Assembly: GCA_947630425.1 (NCBI GenBank)
Contig: CANRHN010000010.1
Location: forward strand, 1 to 43,500
DNA length: 43,500 bases
Direction: 5' to 3'
From: an uncultured Clostridia bacterium
GTDB lineage: Bacteria > Bacillota > Clostridia > Christensenellales > CAG-314
Shown here: one piece after another, positions 23,481 to 31,510 of the stretch
Numbering within the stretch: position 1 is the first letter of the stretch
Layout of the letters: each line of letters starts with the position of its first letter
Program-made: the position numbers and the translations under genes
The notes under the pieces: model-generated
Told to the model about the DNA's origin: nothing
What the model saw: only the letters and a program-made list of their open reading frames with translations
Database searches by the model: none

Positions 23481-23762
23481 ATGATGTTCATAAAGTTGCA
23501 GTTGTTCGCCCACAAAAAAGGTATGGGCAGCACCAAAAACGGACGTGACAGCGAAAGCAAACGCCTTGGCGCAAAGCGTGCCGACGGTCAGTTTGCCAAC
23601 GCCGGAAACATTCTTGTTCGTCAACGTGGAACGCACTTCCACCCCGGCAACAACGTGGGTATCGGCAAGGACGACACCTTGTTTGCACTCATTGACGGCG
23701 TGGTCAAGTTCGAGCAGACCAAAACAAGAAGACAGGTTTCCGTCTACCCCGTTGCAGAGTAA
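23481..23762 (+). CDS. rpmA: 50S ribosomal protein L27, with Prp-cleaved extension
   Basis: A 93-residue protein. The L27 core is clear: [20 protein letters not shown] near 11-30, and IDGVVKFEQ. The N-terminal nine or ten residues ([10 protein letters not shown]) match the extension described in Staphylococcus, where Prp cuts between Phe and Ala, so Phe9/Ala10 is the expected cut. L27's exposed N-terminus reaches the peptidyl transferase centre, so cleavage is likely essential. GGAGG precedes the start; either of two adjacent ATG codons could be used. The usual next gene, obgE, is absent here. Confidence 0.97.
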   Translation: MMFIKLQLFAHKKGMGSTKNGRDSESKRLGAKRADGQFANAGNILVRQRGTHFHPGNNVGIGKDDTLFALIDGVVKFEQTKTRRQVSVYPVAE

Positions 23763-23778
23763 CAACAACACCGATCCA

Positions 23779-23808
23779 AACGAGATTGCGCTTTGCAATC
23801 TCGTTTTT
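23779..23808 (+). terminator. Intrinsic terminator after rpmA
   Basis: CGAGATTGC pairs with GCAATCTCG (loop GCTTT), extended by AA/TT, and is followed by five T. Confidence 0.88.
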
Positions 23809-23822
23809 CGTAGGAGCAAAAG

Positions 23823-24665
23823 ATGAAACTTCCCTTTGCGTTCAGTTACGGCGCAGAATTTTTCAACGTGCGCGACACTCTCGAGTGCGGGCAAATTTTC
23901 CGCTACAAGCGTCTCGACGGCGACAGGTACGGCGTGTACTCTCAAAACAAGTACGCCGAGCTTTTTACGGCTGGGGACAAGGTGAACGTGTTTACCGAGG
24001 ACAAAGAGTACTTTTGGCGTTTTTTCGACCTTGACGTCGACTACGGAGCAAAGGTCGCGCGCATTTCCGCGTTGTCGCCAGTAATGAAAGAGGCGGCGGA
24101 ATTCGGCAAGGGCATACGCATACTCAATCAGGATCTGACGGAAATGATGTTTAGCTTTATCATTTCCGCAAACAACAACATCAAGCGAATACAGCTTATA
24201 ATCGAGCGAATTTGCAACGAATTGGGAGAAAACACCCCTTTCGGAAAGGCGTTTCCCTCCGTTCGGGCAATTGCGGAAAGCCCCGTAGAGCTGTTTGCGC
24301 GGCTGGGCGCAGGCTACCGCGACAAATACTTGGTGGCAACGGCAAACAAACTTTTGACTTACGATCTTGCGCGTCTCGAGGGGTTGGACAGCGCAGCCGC
24401 CCGCAAGGAATTGCTTACATTTATGGGCGTGGGACCCAAAGTGGCTGACTGCATTTTGCTTTTCGGATTGAGGCGCGGCGACGTGTTTCCCGTGGATACC
24501 TGGCTCAAAAAAGTTTACCACGCCTACTTCGAGCAGGGGCACAAGGACAGCGAAATATCGACCTTTTTCTGCAATTTGTTCGGAGCGGACGCGGGACTTT
24601 GCCAACAATATTTGTTTTATTTTGAGCGAAAGTATAGACAAAAGACGGCAAATACTGTACAATAA
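23823..24665 (+). CDS. 8-oxoguanine DNA glycosylase, OGG1 type
   Basis: A 280-residue base-excision repair enzyme. An N-terminal OGG domain (about 1-95, DTLECGQIFRY near 18-28) is followed by the helix-hairpin-helix GPD domain. The hairpin TFMGVGPKVADCILLFGL spans about 199-216, with catalytic Lys206. The aspartate is Asp225 in FPVDTWLKK. SFIISANNNIKRI at 111-123 matches the family. It removes oxidised guanine opposite cytosine and probably has lyase activity through the lysine. Bifunctional OGG proteins occur in many Clostridia. TAGGAG precedes the ATG. The next gene's promoter lies in its last codons. Confidence 0.9.
   Translation: MKLPFAFSYGAEFFNVRDTLECGQIFRYKRLDGDRYGVYSQNKYAELFTAGDKVNVFTEDKEYFWRFFDLDVDYGAKVARISALSPVMKEAAEFGKGIRILNQDLTEMMFSFIISANNNIKRIQLIIERICNELGENTPFGKAFPSVRAIAESPVELFARLGAGYRDKYLVATANKLLTYDLARLEGLDSAAARKELLTFMGVGPKVADCILLFGLRRGDVFPVDTWLKKVYHAYFEQGHKDSEISTFFCNLFGADAGLCQQYLFYFERKYRQKTANTVQ
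24635..24663 (+). promoter_or_regulatory. Promoter of the NYN-domain gene
   Basis: TAGACA at 24635-24640, 17 bp, TACAAT at 24658-24663, inside the 3' end of the glycosylase gene. Confidence 0.7.
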
Positions 24666-24691
24666 AAGGAAGTAACGACGGAGGTAAAACA

Positions 24692-25849
24692 ATGCTTCGA
24701 GACAGAAATATCGCATTCTTCATTGACGTAGACAATGTTGGCTTAAAAAGCGAAAACTACGCCAACGTGATTGAACAACTCAACGCCATGGGAACAATTC
24801 TCAGCGGCAAAATTTACGGCGCGGGCGAACGCAAGCACAAGGAAATTTTTGCCGACGCGGAATTGCACGGCTACCAAATCGAGCGCGCCATGCGCGTCAA
24901 ACGCCGCGGCAGAAAGGAGTTCGATCCGCGTATTTTCGTGGACGTGGTGGAAGCCGTGTCCCGCACAAACGCCATCGACGCCGTTTGCATAATTGCGCAA
25001 CCCACCGATTTGGTCTACCTGTACAGCTTTTTGCGCGCACGGGGTATAAAAATTGTCGCTCTTGACAACGCCGACGACGCGAGCTGCGCTTTCATTGACG
25101 AAGTGATAGACCTCGGCATTGTGTTTGAACTTAAGCTTCCGCAACAGCCCAAAACGCAGCCTGCGGCAAAGCCCGCGGCGGCGGTGGAAGCGTCGCCCGC
25201 TCAACCCGAGCAGTCGCAAGCGCAGGGGTTGGACCGCACGGACGAGCTGTTGAGAGAGATAGAGCGTTTGCGTAACGAAGTCCCCGTCGAGCCGACTCGC
25301 CAAGAACATTCTTTTGAGGAGTCCGTAAACACCGAGCAGCAGACGGCGGAAGCGGTAGAAGAACAACCCGAACAACCCGCCGAGCCGCAAGAAGAGGCTC
25401 TTTCGGAAAACGAGCGCACCGCAAGCATAGTGGACGAAGCCCGTTCGCTGTTGGAACGCATTGCGGAAATGCGCGGCGAACAGGGCGAACAACCTGCCGA
25501 ACAGCCCGCAGAGGCTGAGCAGCAAGAGCAACCCACCGAACAAACGGAGACTGCCGCGCCCGTAGAAGAAACTCCCGTAGAAGAAACTCCCGTAGAAGAA
25601 GCGCCCGCCGAGCAGCAACCGACGGAACAAGCCGAGCAAAGCCCGGCAGAGCAACCGCAAAGCTACGAACCCGTCGTTCAGGAAGAACCCGTTGAGGAGC
25701 TTGCCCGTCAAGCGTCCTCTCGCGCGCCTCTTTCCTCTTCCAACGACAGCGACCTCATCAAGCGCATAGAGGAAATTCGCCGCAACAGTCAGGGCGGCGA
25801 GGACGACTTTGTGGAAGAAATCCGCAAATTGCTTGATGGCTTAGAATAG
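24692..25849 (+). CDS. NYN-domain (LabA-like) protein with long acidic tail
   Basis: A 385-residue protein. Residues 1-150 form a NYN domain of the PIN-like nuclease fold: IAFFIDVDNVGLKS near 7-20 with acidic residues, GRKEFDPRIFVDVVE near 72-86, IIAQPTDLVYLY near 99 and ALDNADDASCAFIDEV near 123. Such proteins are thought to cut or bind RNA. The tail (about 160-385) is almost all Glu, Gln, Pro and Ala, with a threefold VEETP-type repeat (15-bp DNA units at 25562-25606). It ends in short helices (LIKRIEEIRRNSQ; EEIRKLLDGLE) that may dock a partner. AGG and GGAGG precede the ATG. It is monocistronic with its own promoter and is followed directly by the repeat cluster. Confidence 0.83.
   Translation: MLRDRNIAFFIDVDNVGLKSENYANVIEQLNAMGTILSGKIYGAGERKHKEIFADAELHGYQIERAMRVKRRGRKEFDPRIFVDVVEAVSRTNAIDAVCIIAQPTDLVYLYSFLRARGIKIVALDNADDASCAFIDEVIDLGIVFELKLPQQPKTQPAAKPAAAVEASPAQPEQSQAQGLDRTDELLREIERLRNEVPVEPTRQEHSFEESVNTEQQTAEAVEEQPEQPAEPQEEALSENERTASIVDEARSLLERIAEMRGEQGEQPAEQPAEAEQQEQPTEQTETAAPVEETPVEETPVEEAPAEQQPTEQAEQSPAEQPQSYEPVVQEEPVEELARQASSRAPLSSSNDSDLIKRIEEIRRNSQGGEDDFVEEIRKLLDGLE
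25562..25606 (+). repeat. In-frame tandem repeat, 3 x 15 bp
   Basis: GTAGAAGAAACTCCC occurs twice identically, then once as GTAGAAGAAGCGCCC, encoding VEETP-VEETP-VEEAP. Copy number could change by slippage without shifting the frame. Confidence 0.9.
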
Positions 25850-26345
25850 CCGCTCGTATATTCCCCGAAAAAAGGGCGTGTCGCTTGGGTATTCGCCGCA
25901 AAACGGGCTTCGCTTCGGGCTACGCCCTCGTTGCAGATTGTTTTGCATGCGAACACCCGCGCTCCTTGTTGAACAAGGTTGGGACTTTAATTAGAACAGT
26001 TTGTTTTGAAACAAAATTTGTCACAGAGGCATAGCTTCCCCTTCGAGAGGGGAAGTGGCGCAACGCGCCGATAGGGACGAAATATTTATTTTGTGTCGAA
26101 ACTCATCCACCGCCGTTCGGCAGTCCCCCTTCTCTTGCGTCCTCAAGAGAAGGCTTTGTATGTAGTTGCAGAATGTATTAAGAAACAAGCTGTCAAAACA
26201 AACTCGGTATTTTCGCGCGCGGAGACGGACGTTTCGTCCGTAGTAGCGGAGAAAGCGAAAATTCCGCCTGCAATCGCGGACCTGTACCGAGATTGCAGCC
26301 AAACTTGGGGGTGCTGGGGCAAGACCCCCAGCTAAACTTCGGCGC
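25850..26345 (-). repeat. Long modular intergenic repeat cluster, first part, no gene
   Basis: No believable gene. Blocks shared with other sites: the opening at 25855-25878 (with 18299), the GCAGATTGTTTTGC part at 25933-25980 (with 18783), GTCACAGAGG and the CTTCCCC hairpin at 26005-26055 (with 10804 and 16478), GGCGC-AAC-GCGCC plus GATAGGGACGAAAT at 26057-26078, the block to CATCCACC at 26112 (inverted at 18500-18534), GCCGTTCGGC, the TTCTCTTG hairpin at 26131-26156, and 26203-26259 (identical, inverted, to 1-57). Two more hairpins follow: CTGCAATC/GATTGCAG (26268-26298) and TGGGGGT/ACCCCCA (26306-26330). Confidence 0.8.
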
Positions 26346-26740
26346 AACACGGCTTTGGTTAGCACCAACTACACTGTCGTGCAGTCGGTTCCGCTAACAG
26401 TCGGTTGCGCCTCTTCCCACGCAATGACACTCGCATTGCGTGGGAACCCGAAAAGAAGCCGCGTGCAGCGGCTTCCAAATGAGAACCCACACAAGTTGAG
26501 TGTACGAAACTTGGGTGGGAGAGGAACAACCGAGTGACGTTGGTACTGTTCGTGCTTGCACGAATGGTAACGTCAAGCGAGTGTTGTGACGAAGCTCGCC
26601 TTCGTCGGCGCAACGCGCCCGTAGGGTCACGATGGCGCAGACACCAAGCACAGAGGTGTCTGCCATTTTTATTTAAGAAATTTTATGAAAATTTTTATAT
26701 TTTTTTTTGAGGAGTGTCAAGTCCATCAGACCGACGAACG
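26346..26740 (+). repeat. Second repeat family, copy A, with inserted structured block
   Basis: Bases 26400-26476 are identical to the reverse complement of 43424-43500. They contain the hairpins CCCACGCAATG/CATTGCGTGGG and GAAGCCGC/GCGGCTTC. The four-helix block follows (26478-26595), which the 43-kb copy lacks. Then GGCGCAACGCGCC and a block ending GGCGCAGAC are shared again, followed by the hairpin GCAGACACC/GGTGTCTGC (26652-26678 region) and a T-rich end. The shared end GAGGAGTGTCAAGTCCATC lies near 26710-26729. No gene is supported. Confidence 0.8.
26478..26595 (+). ncRNA. Candidate structured element, copy A (four helices)
   Basis: P1: CCCACACAAGTT (26486-26497) with AACTTGGGTGGG (26508-26519), one A-G mismatch, loop GAGTGTACGA. 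The linker is AGAGGAACA. P2: ACAAC (26526) with GTTGT (26583). P3: TGACGTT (26535) with AACGTCA (26569). P4: TTCGTGC (26549) with GCACGAA (26558). The tail is GACGA. Against copy B (18381-18502), arms change on both sides in P1, P2 and P3 while pairing remains. Expression is unproven. Confidence 0.55.
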
Positions 26741-26764
26741 CTTGGGCGAAAGCTTACTCTTTAC

Positions 26765-26793
26765 TTGACAATGGCTGTTAAAAGTGTTAGCAT
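26765..26793 (+). promoter_or_regulatory. Promoter of the GNAT-to-ispDF run
   Basis: TTGACA at 26765-26770, 17 bp, TAGCAT at 26788-26793. The -35 is perfect and the -10 matches 4 of 6. Confidence 0.6.
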
Positions 26794-26832
26794 ATAACAA
26801 AATGGATTACTATGTCCGTAAGGAGAATCGTT

Positions 26833-27405
26833 ATGCAAATCAGACCCTATCAAACCAAAGATTTTCGCTACGTTCAGGACATCTGTATGGCAACAAGCAA
26901 GTATGCCGACGACGTTACGCCTTTGAACCGCGCGCTCATCTGCACAATGTACTGCGACTACTACCTCGACAACCAATCGGATTGCTGCTTTGTGGCGGTA
27001 GATGACGACGACATTCCCGTGGGTTACGTGCTGTGCGTGGTGGATTTGGGCGACTACGTGGAGCTTATGCAGCAGGAGTACCTGCCGCTGATACGCAAAA
27101 TTTCCGGCGGCGACTTTTTCCGTTACAGCGCGGAAATAAAAATCGGCGACCGCTACGTCAGGCAGGGCTACACATCTCACCTGCACATAAACGTGCTGCC
27201 CGACTACCAACGTCAAGGTTTGGGCACTCGGCTCATCGAGGCGTTGGAAGCCAAGCTCAAAGAGCTGTTTGTAGAGGGCGTGTACCTTGTCACGGGTCAA
27301 AAAAACGCTCAAGCGCGCGCGTTTTACGAAAAATTGGGCTACGAGGACATCGACTATCTTTCCACCGAAGTGGTCTACGGCAAAAAGTTCTACACGGAGG
27401 ACTGA
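26833..27405 (+). CDS. GNAT-family N-acetyltransferase
   Basis: A 190-residue acetyl-CoA-dependent acyltransferase. The cofactor-binding motif A is HINVLPDYQRQGLGTRLIEA near 119-138, with QRQGLG as the pyrophosphate loop. The end shows NAQARAFYEKLGYED, typical of the fold. The start at 26833 is used because AAGGAG lies 6-7 bases upstream; the ATG at 26812 has none. The acceptor is unknown. It is the first gene of a nine-gene run, two bases before mrnC. Confidence 0.88.
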   Translation: MQIRPYQTKDFRYVQDICMATSKYADDVTPLNRALICTMYCDYYLDNQSDCCFVAVDDDDIPVGYVLCVVDLGDYVELMQQEYLPLIRKISGGDFFRYSAEIKIGDRYVRQGYTSHLHINVLPDYQRQGLGTRLIEALEAKLKELFVEGVYLVTGQKNAQARAFYEKLGYEDIDYLSTEVVYGKKFYTED

Positions 27406-27407
27406 CA

Positions 27408-27806
27408 ATGGGCTTTGTTGAGCCTTTGAGCAGGGGCGACGCGCTGTTGCTCAGTGCGATGACGCTGGCTTTTGTGGGGGACGCGGTACACAGTCTGTAC
27501 GTGCGCTGTCTGCTTACAAAGCAGGTGGACGGCAAGCCGCTTACAATGCACAGTTTGGCTTCCGACAAGGTTCGCGCTTCGGCGCAGGCTGCGCTTGCGG
27601 AAAAGTGGTTGAATTCCTTTACCGAAGATGAGCTTTCCGTCTACCACCGTGCCCGCAACGGAAGTTTGCACCACAGAGCAAAAAATCAAAAATCCGCCGA
27701 CTACCGCAAAGCAACGGGTTTCGAAGCGGTCCTCGGCTACCTGTACCTTACGGGACAGCAGGAAAGATTGCAGCAAATTTTAAGTACACAGAGCTATGAG
27801 AATTGA
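27408..27806 (+). CDS. mrnC: Mini-ribonuclease III
   Basis: A 132-residue RNase III catalytic domain without the dsRNA-binding domain. The signature AFVGDAVHSLYVR is at 21-33, with the catalytic Asp25. ARNGSLHHRAKNQ is near 81-93, and the second acidic site is in GFEAVLGYLYL near 108-118. It matures the ends of 23S rRNA together with L3. It is followed by rlmB and sigH, as in the Bacillus cluster. It overlaps rlmB by 11 bases. Confidence 0.93.
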   Translation: MGFVEPLSRGDALLLSAMTLAFVGDAVHSLYVRCLLTKQVDGKPLTMHSLASDKVRASAQAALAEKWLNSFTEDELSVYHRARNGSLHHRAKNQKSADYRKATGFEAVLGYLYLTGQQERLQQILSTQSYEN

Positions 27807-28497
27807 AGGCAGAAACAGCGTTTTCGAGGCGTTAAGGTCGGACAACGTTACAGTCAACACCCTGTTTTGCGAAAAGGGCACAGCCAACAGCGTCACCGCG
27901 CTTGCCAGACAAACGGGAGTAAAAATTTCCTTTGTAGACAGGGCGGTGCTTGACAAAATGAGTCCCGAAGGCAAACATCAGGGCTACGTTGCCGACGTCA
28001 CCGATTTTGAATATTGCCAAGTGGAGGACATTCTTGCCGCGTCCAAACAGCCCTTTGTCGTTGTTTTGGACGGCATAAACGATCCCCACAATTTCGGAAG
28101 CATAATCCGTGCTTGCGAGTGCGCGGGCGTGGACGGAGTGATAATAGGCAAAAACCGTCAGGTGGCGGTTACGGACACCGTTGTGCGCGTTTCCGCGGGG
28201 GCGTGCGCGCATGTCAGAGTGGCGCGAGTTACCAACATCAACAATGCAATACGTCAATTGCAGGACGCGGGCGTGTGGGTGTACGCCTTGGACATGGACG
28301 GGCAGGACATAACAAAAGTCAACCTGTCGGGATCGGTGGCACTGGTCGTCGGCGGCGAAGGAGAGGGCATTGCGCCCCTCACAAAAAAAAGTTGCGACGG
28401 CGTTGTGTCCCTCAAACTCAAAGGAAAAGTCAATTCTCTCAACGCCTCGGTTGCGTGCGGAATTGCGTTGTACGAGGTCGTAAGACAAAGAGGTTAG
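27796..28497 (+). CDS. rlmB: 23S rRNA (guanosine-2'-O)-methyltransferase
   Basis: A 233-residue SPOUT (TrmH family) enzyme. An N-terminal substrate-binding domain (about 1-75) is followed by the knotted SAM domain. The three SpoU motifs are visible: LDGINDPHNFGSIIRACECA near 91-110, ALVVGGEGEGI near 183-193, and KVNSLNASVACGIALYE near 211-227. The family methylates G2251 or acts on related RNA; RlmB is preferred over TrmH from the mrnC neighbourhood. The start lies inside mrnC. Confidence 0.92.
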   Translation: MRIEGRNSVFEALRSDNVTVNTLFCEKGTANSVTALARQTGVKISFVDRAVLDKMSPEGKHQGYVADVTDFEYCQVEDILAASKQPFVVVLDGINDPHNFGSIIRACECAGVDGVIIGKNRQVAVTDTVVRVSAGACAHVRVARVTNINNAIRQLQDAGVWVYALDMDGQDITKVNLSGSVALVVGGEGEGIAPLTKKSCDGVVSLKLKGKVNSLNASVACGIALYEVVRQRG

Positions 28498-28498
28498 G

Positions 28499-29041
28499 TT
28501 GGAACAACTACTTTTACGCGCCAAAAACGGCGACGAACAGGCAATTGAACAAATAGTTGCGGACTACAAAGGGCTGGTTCGCTCCTTAGCCAACAGATTT
28601 TACCTTGTCGGGGGAGACAAGGACGATCTTTTGCAGGAGGGAATGCTTGGGCTGATTTATGCGATAAACAAGTACGACGAGGAAAAGGGAGCTTTTCCCT
28701 CTTTTGCGCAGCTGTGCGTTTTGCGGCAGATACTTAATGCCGTCAAGCGGGACAGCGGTGTTCGGCAAAAGCCTCTTGCCAACTACGTCGATTTGGACGC
28801 GGTGGCAGGCATGACGGACGGCATCAACAGTCCGTTGGAAAGTTTGCTGCAAAAGGAGTACTACGAACAGATCGTATGCGCGGCGCAAGCGCAGCTTTCC
28901 CCCTTCGAGCGGCAGGTACTCAAGCTCTTTTCGGAAGGCTACAGCTACGACGATATAGCGGAAAAAATCCACAAAAGCCACAAATCGGTGGACGGAGCGC
29001 TTCAAAGGGCGCGCAAAAAACTTTTGGAACACACAAACTGA
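28499..29041 (+). CDS. sigH: RNA polymerase sigma factor, SigH family
   Basis: A 180-residue sigma factor. Region 2 has FYLVGGDKDDLLQEGMLGL near 35-53, a close match to the SigH (Spo0H) pattern. Region 4 has SPFERQVLKLFSEGYSYDDIA near 133-153, followed by HKSVDGALQRARKKL. SigH directs early sporulation and competence genes in Bacillus and Clostridia. It starts with TTG, one base after the rlmB stop, with GAGG upstream; there is no ATG in a sensible place. The order mrnC-rlmB-sigH is that of Bacillus without the intervening yacP. Whether this organism sporulates cannot be judged here. Confidence 0.9.
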   Translation: MEQLLLRAKNGDEQAIEQIVADYKGLVRSLANRFYLVGGDKDDLLQEGMLGLIYAINKYDEEKGAFPSFAQLCVLRQILNAVKRDSGVRQKPLANYVDLDAVAGMTDGINSPLESLLQKEYYEQIVCAAQAQLSPFERQVLKLFSEGYSYDDIAEKIHKSHKSVDGALQRARKKLLEHTN

Positions 29042-29056
29042 CAAAGGAGCAAGCAC

Positions 29057-30547
29057 ATGAGCTATGTAGCGTTGTATCGCAAATACCGTCCCTCAACCTT
29101 CGACGAGGTTATAGGGCAGGACCACATCATCACCACGTTGCGCAACCAGATACTGCAGGACAAGGTGTCGCACGCATATTTGTTTTGCGGAACGCGCGGC
29201 ACGGGTAAAACCAGCACGGCAAAAATTTTTGCACGCGCCGTCAATTGTCCTCACGCAAAGGAAAACAACGGCAATCCGTGCGGACAGTGCAGCGTGTGTC
29301 AAACGGTGGGCAATGCAAACCTCGACATCATAGAAATGGACGCCGCCAGCAACAACGGAGTGGACTACGCCCGCGACATTCGCGAAAAGGTACAATACCC
29401 GCCCGTAAACGGCAGATACAAAGTTTACATCATCGACGAGGTTCACATGCTTTCGGTGGGCGCGTTCAATGCGCTGTTGAAAACTTTGGAAGAACCTCCT
29501 GCGCACGCGCTGTTCATTTTGTGTACGACAGAGGTGCACAAAATACCCGCAACAATTCTTTCCCGCTGCATGCGTTTCGATTTTCGGTTGGTGCCTACCC
29601 CCACGCTTGCGGAACATATTGCAAAAATTTACGACGCGGAGGGCAAAACCTACACCAAGGAAGCGGTTGCAGCCATTGCACAAGCGGGAGAGGGCAGCGT
29701 GCGTGACGCTGTTTCCATTGCGGACAGGTGCTACTCCGTTTCGAGCGGGCGGCTGGAGTACGGCGACGTGCTTTCGGTGTTGGGAGTTTCTTCCAAAAAC
29801 AGCATTGTCGCGCTTGCAAAGGCAATTCTTACCAATTCAACTGCGGACATTCTTACGGAAATAAACAAACTTGTTTCCGACGGCAAGGACGTTTCCCGCC
29901 TCAACAAGGATTTGTCCTTGTACGTCAGGGATCTGCTTACCGCCAAGGTGTGCGCAAACGCCAACGACATGCTTATGCTTCCGCAGGACGTGTACGAGTC
30001 TCTCAAGGAGCTTGCGGACAAGGCGTCCGTAAAAAAGCTGCTTTATGCCATCGACCAATTTGTAAACGTCGAAGCGGGGCTTAAGTACGCGCTTTCTCCG
30101 CTGATGTTGTTTGAAGCCACAGCATTGAAGGTGGCGTGCGGCAGCGGAGAGACGGACTTTGACGGGTTGGACAAACGCGTTACGCGCCTGGAGCAGCTTC
30201 CGCAAAACTTCAACAAGGACAACCGCGCGCTGTATGTGGTAGACAAAACCGACCCCAAGTCCATTTGGAGAGTTATGAAAGTGGCGTTGGACGCGCGCAA
30301 CGAACCGTTACTTTCCGGATTGTGGGGGGACGTGCGCGTAAGCTTCGACGGTCAGCGCAATTTTGTTCTTAAGTGTTCCGATGGGGCATTTTGGTTGATA
30401 GAAAACAAATACAAAAAGATTTTGCAAGCGGAGCTTGGTCAGGTTTACGACGGCAAGCTCATCGTAGAACAGGAAAACGCTCCTTCGCAGAGCGACATAG
30501 ACCGTCAACTCAACGGTCTGGGCAAAAACGTAAAATTCGAAAACTGA
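29057..30547 (+). CDS. dnaX: DNA polymerase III subunit gamma/tau
   Basis: A 496-residue clamp-loader ATPase. Walker A GTRGTGKT is at 45-52, zinc ligands are Cys64, Cys75, Cys78 and Cys81, Walker B IIDEVHML is at 125-132, and LSRCMRF is near 172. Domain III follows, with a modest C-terminal tau-like part. I see no strong slippery sequence for a separate gamma product. AAGGAG precedes the ATG. It is followed by ybaB and recR as in most Bacillota. Confidence 0.96.
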   Translation: MSYVALYRKYRPSTFDEVIGQDHIITTLRNQILQDKVSHAYLFCGTRGTGKTSTAKIFARAVNCPHAKENNGNPCGQCSVCQTVGNANLDIIEMDAASNNGVDYARDIREKVQYPPVNGRYKVYIIDEVHMLSVGAFNALLKTLEEPPAHALFILCTTEVHKIPATILSRCMRFDFRLVPTPTLAEHIAKIYDAEGKTYTKEAVAAIAQAGEGSVRDAVSIADRCYSVSSGRLEYGDVLSVLGVSSKNSIVALAKAILTNSTADILTEINKLVSDGKDVSRLNKDLSLYVRDLLTAKVCANANDMLMLPQDVYESLKELADKASVKKLLYAIDQFVNVEAGLKYALSPLMLFEATALKVACGSGETDFDGLDKRVTRLEQLPQNFNKDNRALYVVDKTDPKSIWRVMKVALDARNEPLLSGLWGDVRVSFDGQRNFVLKCSDGAFWLIENKYKKILQAELGQVYDGKLIVEQENAPSQSDIDRQLNGLGKNVKFEN

Positions 30548-30561
30548 TTTAGGAGAATGTT

Positions 30562-30918
30562 ATGGGAAACAAATACGGTTACAACGGTGCGGGCGGCGGT
30601 CACGGCGGCTACGGCGGCAACAACATGCAAAGCCTGATGAAGCAAGCGCAGCAAATGCAACAAAAACTGCAAGAGGCTCAACAGGAGCTGGAAGAAATGG
30701 AGCTTGTCGGAATGGCTTCCGGCGGATTGGTGCAAGTCACCGTCAACGGCAAAAGATCCGTGCTTGCAGTAAAAATTCAGCCGCAGGCATGCGACCCCGA
30801 CGACGTGGAAATGTTGGAGGACCTTATTCTTGCCGCAATCAACGACGCTTACTCCAAAGCGCAGGCGGAAGAGGATCGTCTTATGGCGCCTTTCGGCGCA
30901 ATGAAAGGATTGATGTGA
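30562..30918 (+). CDS. ybaB: YbaB/EbfC nucleoid-associated protein
   Basis: A 118-residue DNA-binding protein of the YbaB family. The coiled helix MQSLMKQAQQMQQKLQEAQQ (22-41) is followed by GMASGGLVQVTVNGKRSVLA (50-69). The first 21 residues are an unusual glycine/tyrosine-rich extension (GYNGAGGGHGGYGG). An internal Met22 could serve as a start, but the good ribosome binding site (AGGAG) belongs to the first ATG. It lies between dnaX and recR. Confidence 0.93.
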   Translation: MGNKYGYNGAGGGHGGYGGNNMQSLMKQAQQMQQKLQEAQQELEEMELVGMASGGLVQVTVNGKRSVLAVKIQPQACDPDDVEMLEDLILAAINDAYSKAQAEEDRLMAPFGAMKGLM

Positions 30919-30919
30919 C

Positions 30920-31510
30920 ATGCCAAGCTACATCGAACCCATAGAAAAGTTGATTCGGCAGTTTGCTCGTTTGCCGGGGGTAGGCTCGAAAACAGCCCAG
31001 CGTTACGCGCTGACGGTGCTTTCCATGTCCGACGAGGAAGCGCGCGCCTTTGCCGACGCCGTTGTGGAAGCCAAAAGCAAGGTTACCGTTTGTTCCGTCT
31101 GCGGCAACTACACGGACACAGACCCTTGCCACATTTGCCGCACGCGCGACCGCAGTACCATTTGCGTGGTGCAGGAGGCAAAGGACGTGATTGCGGTAGA
31201 GCGTCTCGGCGAATACAAGGGCGTATACCACGTACTCGGCGGCGTACTCAATCCGCTTAAGGGCGTGGGCAGAGAGGACATTCGGCTTGCGGAGCTTTTT
31301 CAACGCCTTACGGGAGAGGTAAACGAGGTCATTCTTGCCACCGACACATCTGCCGAGGGGGAAGCGACGGCAACGTACATTGCCCGCTTTGTCAAGCAGT
31401 ACGGTATCAAGGTGACGCGCCTTGCGCAGGGCATTTCCATTGGCAGCGAATTGCAGTATGCCGATGAGGTGACGCTGTCCCGCGCGTTTTTGAACCGCAA
31501 AGAGATATGA
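30920..31510 (+). CDS. recR: Recombination protein RecR
   Basis: A 196-residue RecFOR pathway protein that helps load RecA on gapped DNA. Helix-hairpin-helix LPGVGSKTAQRYA is at 18-30. The zinc finger is Cys58, Cys61, Cys70 and Cys73. The Toprim domain starts near TICVVQEAKDVIAVE (80-94), with ATDTSAEGEATATY near 140. Full length. Its stop overlaps the rqcP start. Confidence 0.96.
   Translation: MPSYIEPIEKLIRQFARLPGVGSKTAQRYALTVLSMSDEEARAFADAVVEAKSKVTVCSVCGNYTDTDPCHICRTRDRSTICVVQEAKDVIAVERLGEYKGVYHVLGGVLNPLKGVGREDIRLAELFQRLTGEVNEVILATDTSAEGEATATYIARFVKQYGIKVTRLAQGISIGSELQYADEVTLSRAFLNRKEI

Noticed and set aside
26359..26666. Open frames of 84 and 90 codons in the second repeat cluster
   Set aside because: They read through repeat blocks with covarying stems; the protein frames are not kept between copies.
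25850..26740. Insertion sequence or transposon remnant
   Set aside because: No transposase fragment in any frame. The ends are not simple terminal inverted repeats, and blocks differ in order between copies.
29057..30547. Programmed frameshift in dnaX
   Set aside because: I found no A-rich slippery heptamer with a following stem in the right part of the gene; the A runs near 30414 are too near the end.
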